From positions 1 to 19,880 of the forward strand of contig JBFGIA010000038.1 in assembly GCA_041577935.1 (NCBI GenBank): DNA of 19,880 nt, in the 5' to 3' direction. A program made the translations under genes and the position numbers. Below are positions 15,754-19,880 of the stretch, piece after piece. This stretch comes from CAMYLR01 sp041577935. GTDB taxonomy: Bacteria > Gemmatimonadota > Gemmatimonadetes > JACCXV01 > JAHWKZ01. The notes below the pieces were generated by a model. It made no database searches. It was not told the DNA's origin and saw only the letters and a program-made list of their open reading frames with translations. Each line of letters begins with the position of its first letter. The stretch's first letter is position 1.

Positions 15754-16665
15754 TCATTTCGTCGATTCAACCGTCGCCAATCGGTCCTCGACGATAGTCG
15801 CCAGCGCTTGGATGAAGTCCGGATCGTCGTTCTGCATTGCGGCGCGAGCGTATGCGAGTCCGCGCCGGTTCGCCAGATCGCGGGCTTCGATGTCGAGGTC
15901 GTAGAGTACCTCGAGGTGATCGGCCACGAACCCGATCGATTGCACGACCACACTTCTCTCCCCCCGCTCTGCGAGCTCATCGATCGTCTCCAAGATGTCC
16001 GGACCCAGCCACGGTTCGCCGGTACGGCCAGCGCTCTGATAGGCGAAGGACCAACCGTCCAGGCCCACGGCCTCGGCTACCAGTTGGGCCGTGCGCTGGA
16101 GTTGTTCAGGGTACGGATCGCCGCGATCGAGCACCGCGGCGGGTACCGAATGCGCCGTAAAAACGACGTGCGGGTTGTCGCCCGCGCCTGGCAGCGCATC
16201 GCTGAGCCGCCGGGCGAGCCCGTCAATAAACGCCGGATGGTCATGCCAACTGGAAACGATGTCCAAGCACATACCGTCGGGTCGCTTCTTTTCCGCATAC
16301 GTCTGGTACTCCGCGATCGAGCGCAACGAATAGTGCGGAGCCAATACGAGGCCGACCGCTTGTTTGATGCCGTCGGCGGCCATCTGCTCAACGACATCGC
16401 CAATGAACGGCGCCACGTGCTTGAACCCGACATACAGCTGAACTTGAGCTCCACGATCTCTGAGCGTTGCTTTAAGCGCCGCCGCCTGCCGACGCGTGAT
16501 GCGATTTAGAGCGGTGGGACCTCCGACTGCTCGGTAGCGCTCCACCAGCTCGTCGAGCAGCTTCGGCGGGGGTGGGCTGCCACGTCGAATGTGGGTGTAG
16601 TACGGTTCGACGTCCTCCAGTCGCTCGGGGGTCCCGTACGACATGACCAGCAATCCCGGTGTCAC
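15754..16665 (-). CDS. hemH: Ferrochelatase, coproporphyrin-type (CpfC/HemH)
   Basis: Inserts Fe2+ into the porphyrin ring. The 303-residue length and the N-terminal sequence (LVMSYGTP at 6-13, YYTHIRRG at 22-29, YRAVGG) closely match Bacillus subtilis HemH, which is a coproporphyrin III ferrochelatase. The catalytic His is in TAHSVP (His172) and the conserved Glu in GFVADHLEVLYD (Glu252). Tyr10 matches the Bacillus tyrosine near the iron. There is no C-terminal extension with an Fe-S cluster. Together with hemQ this points to coproheme as the product. The GTG start overlaps the hemE stop as GTGA (16665-16662). Confidence 0.94.
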   Translation of the reverse strand: MTPGLLVMSYGTPERLEDVEPYYTHIRRGSPPPPKLLDELVERYRAVGGPTALNRITRRQAAALKATLRDRGAQVQLYVGFKHVAPFIGDVVEQMAADGIKQAVGLVLAPHYSLRSIAEYQTYAEKKRPDGMCLDIVSSWHDHPAFIDGLARRLSDALPGAGDNPHVVFTAHSVPAAVLDRGDPYPEQLQRTAQLVAEAVGLDGWSFAYQSAGRTGEPWLGPDILETIDELAERGERSVVVQSIGFVADHLEVLYDLDIEARDLANRRGLAYARAAMQNDDPDFIQALATIVEDRLATVESTK

Positions 16666-17681
16666 GCGGTCTCCTCGTGAACTAGCTCGACCAACCGTTT
16701 CAAGTTGTCGACGGGTGTGTGGGGGAGAACTCCATGACCGAGGTTGAACACGTGCCCCGCACGGCCACCCGCGGCGGCCAAGATCGCGCGGGTATCACGC
16801 TCGGCGACCTCCCAGGGGCCGGCCGCGGTCGCCGGGTCGAGATTACCCTGGACTCCACGATCGCCGACGATCTCCCACCCGCGGTCGAGATCGATCCGCC
16901 AGTCGAGCCCGATGACATCCCCCCCAGCCTCGGCTAATGACGGTAGCAGCCCCGCCGTGTCGGTCCCAAAGTGGATCGTGGGAACCGGCGGCAGGCCGGC
17001 GAACAACCGTTCCATGTGCGGCTGAATCGACCCGCGATAATCGCTTGGGCTCAGCGCTCCGACCCAGGAATCGAAGACCTGCAGCGCTTGGGCGCCAGCT
17101 TCGACCTGAGCCGTCAGATACGCGATCGTCGCGTCAGTCAACTGCTCCATCAGCCGCCGCCAGGCGCCGGGGTGTTGGTGCATAAAGCCCTTCACGAGAT
17201 GGAAGCGTCTCGACGGTCGACCCTCGATGAGGTATGCCGCGAGCGTGAACGGTGCGCCCGCGAAACCGATCACGGGTACCGCGCTCGCGCGTCGGATCAG
17301 ATCGATCGCCTCGAATAGCTCGGCCACGTCGGATTGTGGATCGAATACGGACAGCCGTTCAACGTCGGCCGGATCTCGTAACGGGCTCTCGACGACTGGG
17401 CCAACCCCGGATTGGATCTCGAATTGGACGCCCAGGCCAAGAAAAGGCAGGGTGATGTCGGAGAAGACGATCGCGGCATCGACTCCGAGCCGGTTGACCG
17501 GTTGGAGCGTGACTTCGGTGCAGAGCTCGGGCTGGCGAACGATCTCCAGCAACGAATGATGTTTGCGAATCGCGCGGTACTCGGGCAGACATCGACCCGC
17601 CTGTCGCATGAACCAGACCGGCGTACAATCCACCTCTTCCCTGCGACAGGCGCGGAGGAAGCGGTCGCTCACGAGAGCCAC
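16662..17681 (-). CDS. hemE: Uroporphyrinogen decarboxylase HemE
   Basis: Cytoplasmic enzyme that removes the four acetate carboxyls of uroporphyrinogen III to give coproporphyrinogen III, the branch point to the coproporphyrin route. The 339-residue barrel protein shows FMRQAGRCLPEYR (24-36) with the substrate arginines, where Cys32 replaces the more usual Tyr, and VFSDITLP (72-79) with the catalytic Asp75. NLGHGVLPHTPVDN near the end is also typical. The GTG at 17681 lies six bases after the hemL stop and has no clear ribosome binding site; another GTG at 17672 is possible. Its stop overlaps hemH. Confidence 0.97.
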   Translation of the reverse strand: MALVSDRFLRACRREEVDCTPVWFMRQAGRCLPEYRAIRKHHSLLEIVRQPELCTEVTLQPVNRLGVDAAIVFSDITLPFLGLGVQFEIQSGVGPVVESPLRDPADVERLSVFDPQSDVAELFEAIDLIRRASAVPVIGFAGAPFTLAAYLIEGRPSRRFHLVKGFMHQHPGAWRRLMEQLTDATIAYLTAQVEAGAQALQVFDSWVGALSPSDYRGSIQPHMERLFAGLPPVPTIHFGTDTAGLLPSLAEAGGDVIGLDWRIDLDRGWEIVGDRGVQGNLDPATAAGPWEVAERDTRAILAAAGGRAGHVFNLGHGVLPHTPVDNLKRLVELVHEETA

Positions 17682-17687
17682 AACCGG

Positions 17688-18959
17688 TTAAGCAAGCGCT
17701 TGCCGGGCAGCGGTCAGCGTGGCGTCGATCTCGTCCTCGCCGTGGGCCAGCGTCACAAACCACGCTTCGTAAGGCGACGGTGGCAGGCTGATGCCGCGAT
17801 CCAGCATACCGTGGAAGAACCGCGCGAATGCTTCACCGTCGCCGGCTTGGGCTTGGGCGAAAGAGCTCGGCGGTCGCGGGGTCCAAAAGAGCGTCAGCAG
17901 AGATCCCAACGTAGCCACGCTGGCGCGTCCAGCGTGCGGGCTAGCGTCGATCGCTTCCCCAAGCCCGGTGACGAGCCGAGCCGTCTGTTGTTCCAACCGA
18001 TCAAACACACTGCGATCGGTGAGACGTCCCAAAGTGGCGGCGCCTGCAACCATCGCCAACGGGTTGCCCGACAGAGTGCCGGCTTGATACATCGGTCCAT
18101 CGGGTGCGACATGAGCCATGATATCGGCCCGGCCGCCAAACGCCCCGACCGGAAGACCACCGCCGATCACTTTCCCCAAACACGTCAAGTCAGGGATCAC
18201 ACCGTACCGCTCCTGGGCGCCGCCCGGCGCCACGCGGAACCCCGTTATGACCTCGTCGAAGACCAGCAGTGCGTCATGTGCGCTGGTTTGCTCGCGCAGA
18301 AGCTCGAGAAAACCCGCCGCTGGCAAGACCAGCCCCATATTTGCAGCCACCGGCTCGACCAACACCGCCGCGAGCTCGTCTCCATAACGGTCGAACAGCT
18401 CGGTCACCGCATCTAGATCGTTGTACGGAGCCACTAGCGTATCACGGGTGGCTTCTGCGGACACCCCAGCGCTCCCCGGCAACCCCATCGTCGCGACTCC
18501 GGAGCCCGCCGCCGTCAAAAGCGCGTCGATGTGCCCATGGTAACACCCGGCAAACTTCAGGATCTTTGTCCGCCCCGTGTGGGCTCGCGCCAAGCGAACA
18601 GCGCTCATCGCCGCTTCCGTCCCCGAGGATGTGAAACGCATCCGCTCGACCGACGGCATCGCGGCCTGAATGCGCTCCGCGAGCGCGATCTCAGCCGGGG
18701 TCGGCGCGCCGTAGCTCGTACCACGGCTGGCAGCTGAACGGACCACATCAACGACGCCGGGGTCGGCGTGACCGAGGATGATCGCGCCCCACGACGAGAC
18801 GTAGTCGATTCGTCTGACGCCGTCCGCGTCCCACACGTATGCGCCTTCGGCACGGGTTACAAAGCGCGGGGTCCCCCCCACCGCACCGAACGCTCGCACC
18901 GGGCTGTTGACTCCCCCGGGGAAGAACTCTTTGGCTTGCGCAAACAGCTTCTCGTTCAC
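17688..18959 (-). CDS. hemL: Glutamate-1-semialdehyde 2,1-aminomutase HemL
   Basis: PLP enzyme that converts glutamate-1-semialdehyde into 5-aminolevulinate, so the host uses the C5 pathway from glutamyl-tRNA; the partner reductase hemA is not in the window. The 423-residue protein shows PGGVNSPVRAF (14-24), SSGTEAAMSAVRLAR (111-125), CYHGH (139-143), FDEVITGFR (234-242, Asp235 contacts PLP) and LGKVIGGGLPVGAFGG with the PLP lysine (Lys263). GVNSPVR and the HemL-type ends separate it from ordinary class III transaminases. The GTG start overlaps the hemQ stop as GTGA (18959-18956). Confidence 0.97.
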   Translation of the reverse strand: MNEKLFAQAKEFFPGGVNSPVRAFGAVGGTPRFVTRAEGAYVWDADGVRRIDYVSSWGAIILGHADPGVVDVVRSAASRGTSYGAPTPAEIALAERIQAAMPSVERMRFTSSGTEAAMSAVRLARAHTGRTKILKFAGCYHGHIDALLTAAGSGVATMGLPGSAGVSAEATRDTLVAPYNDLDAVTELFDRYGDELAAVLVEPVAANMGLVLPAAGFLELLREQTSAHDALLVFDEVITGFRVAPGGAQERYGVIPDLTCLGKVIGGGLPVGAFGGRADIMAHVAPDGPMYQAGTLSGNPLAMVAGAATLGRLTDRSVFDRLEQQTARLVTGLGEAIDASPHAGRASVATLGSLLTLFWTPRPPSSFAQAQAGDGEAFARFFHGMLDRGISLPPSPYEAWFVTLAHGEDEIDATLTAARQALA

Positions 18960-19642
18960 GCCTCCGGGCCCCCTACCAACGCCATTATGTCGGCCAGCGG
19001 ACGATGGACCCCTACCAGTTGGGGAACGTCGCGGACCGTCGCCAGCCGGCCTTCAGTCGCCCTCAGGTCGCGAACGAGGTCCTGAAAAGCGCCCAGGTCA
19101 TCCGTCTCGTACGCGACGATGAACTCCTGGTCGTCGAGCCCAAACGAATACGCGAGCAACTGCTGGATCATCGGGTAGCGCCGCCCCACCCGGATGTGCT
19201 CCGACATCTGCCGCCGCTGCTCCTCCTCCGGCAGCAAGTACCACTCGGTCGTTTTGACGAATGGGTAGACGATCAGATACCGGGAGCGATTACCGGTAAA
19301 CATCGCCTCCTCCTGGGGAGTTCTCTCTCTTACGTATTTAGAAGGTCGGACCAAGCCGATCATGGAATGGGAGATCGTGCACCATTTCCCGACACCCGAA
19401 CGCAACAGCGCGCTCGCGGTCTCCTCAAGGTCTTCGAGTGACGCGCCGAGACGCCAGAACAGCAGGTCCACGTCGGTCCGGGTGCCGATCATCGAATAGG
19501 TGTACGTCGTCACCCTCTCGGCGGCTCGACTAGCGGCCTCGAGCAGTTCTTCGCAGTCCACGCGACGCGCTTCACGCGACTCTCTTCGCCACGCGGGGTC
19601 GACTTGCAACGCCAGCACGTGGACGAAATTGCGAGTGCTCAA
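18956..19642 (-). CDS. hemQ: Coproheme decarboxylase HemQ (chlorite dismutase family, ChdC)
   Basis: Turns coproheme into protohaem by two peroxide-dependent decarboxylations, the last step of the coproporphyrin route. From the TTG at 19642 it has 228 residues, usual for HemQ. It shows the N-terminal strand VHVLALQVDPAWRR, then YPFVKTTEWYLLP, where the Tyr and Lys of YPFVK (Tyr126, Lys130) line up with the catalytic Tyr145 and Lys149 of S. aureus HemQ. The proximal haem ligand is the His in MSEHIRVGRRY (His149), and SFGLDDQEFIVAYE is a family landmark. True chlorite dismutases need a distal Arg, which I do not see. The TTG overlaps the hemB stop as TTGA, the same arrangement as its neighbours; a TTG at 19651 is an alternative. 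Confidence 0.9.
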   Translation of the reverse strand: MSTRNFVHVLALQVDPAWRRESREARRVDCEELLEAASRAAERVTTYTYSMIGTRTDVDLLFWRLGASLEDLEETASALLRSGVGKWCTISHSMIGLVRPSKYVRERTPQEEAMFTGNRSRYLIVYPFVKTTEWYLLPEEEQRRQMSEHIRVGRRYPMIQQLLAYSFGLDDQEFIVAYETDDLGAFQDLVRDLRATEGRLATVRDVPQLVGVHRPLADIMALVGGPEA

Positions 19643-19880
19643 CTCAGCCAACCGGCAGCATCCAGAGCGGAGTAGGTAATCACGATGTCCGCACCTGCAC
19701 GAACGATCGCGTTCAGCGACTCGAGCACCGCAGCTTCGTGATCCAGCCAACCGCGTTCAGCGGCCGCTGCCAGCATCGCGTACTCACCGCTCACACTGTA
19801 CGCAGCGAGCGGCGCGTCGAACCGCTCGCGCGCGACGCGAATCACGGCGGGATAGGCCAGCGCCGGCTTGATCATCTCCA
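19639..19880 (-). CDS. hemB: Porphobilinogen synthase HemB, C-terminal part (runs off the window)
   Basis: Only the last 79 residues are present; the gene begins beyond the high-coordinate end. HemB condenses two 5-aminolevulinate molecules, the product of HemL, into porphobilinogen. The visible part begins E-MIKPALAYPAVIR, matching the family MVKP...Y region that holds the Schiff-base lysine, followed by APLAAYSVSGEYAM, the substrate-binding YxVSGEYxM stretch, and ends ITYSALDAAGWLS, like the usual ITYxAxxxAxWL end. The stop overlaps the hemQ TTG start. The ATG at 19875 is internal, not the start. Confidence 0.93.
   Translation of the reverse strand, partial: EMIKPALAYPAVIRVARERFDAPLAAYSVSGEYAMLAAAAERGWLDHEAAVLESLNAIVRAGADIVITYSALDAAGWLS

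Noticed and set aside
17412..18416. Plus-strand open frame of 334 codons opposite hemE and hemL
   Set aside because: Spans the junction of two solid genes on the other strand and shows no domain.
1..19880. Defence systems, mobile elements, CRISPR arrays, tRNA or rRNA genes
   Set aside because: Checked on both strands; every stretch is accounted for by haem or dcw genes and no such signature was seen.

Overview
The window is a compact, ordinary-looking chromosomal segment of a GC-rich bacterium (roughly 60% GC by eye). All 20 recognisable protein genes lie on the minus strand, so the biological order runs from high to low coordinates. No stretch over 300 bases lacks a gene, and I see no tRNA, rRNA, CRISPR array, insertion sequence or phage gene.

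The first block in transcription order (about 19880 to 14311) is a haem-synthesis operon: hemB (3' part only), hemQ, hemL, hemE and hemH. It is followed by a small membrane-protein gene of unknown function and a gene for an exported protein with an RskA-like domain, an acidic Pro/Glu linker and a C-terminal SPOR domain. HemQ has the coproheme decarboxylase residues and HemH is of the Bacillus coproporphyrin ferrochelatase type, so the coproporphyrin-dependent haem route is likely. HemL implies the C5 route from glutamate. The block ends in a strong intrinsic terminator (14340-14311).

Only a few bases later comes a near-consensus sigma70-type promoter (14300-14271) and four TGGG boxes at an exact 10-base period (14269-14236), the known pattern of an MraZ operator. 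It drives the second block, a complete-looking division and cell wall (dcw) cluster: mraZ, rsmH, ftsL, ftsI, murE, murF, mraY, murD, ftsW, murG, murC, murB and the start of ftsQ, which runs off the low-coordinate end. These genes make the lipid II precursor (MurB-F, MraY, MurG) and the septal synthase with its regulators (FtsW, FtsI, FtsL, FtsQ).

The host makes meso-diaminopimelate peptidoglycan, judging by a DNPR motif in MurE. FtsI carries one PASTA domain. I cannot name the phylum: HemQ argues against a typical gamma- or alphaproteobacterium, and the combination fits several less-studied groups (for example Chloroflexota, Armatimonadota, Eremiobacterota, Gemmatimonadota or Acidobacteriota). 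Two genome-style traits stand out: about 13 of 19 visible starts are GTG, mostly in stop/start overlaps, and the palindrome CGATCG occurs about 45 times, several-fold above chance. The window does not contain an obviously new system; the points most worth checking are the MraZ control region, the RskA-like/SPOR protein, the orphan small protein and the CGATCG enrichment.
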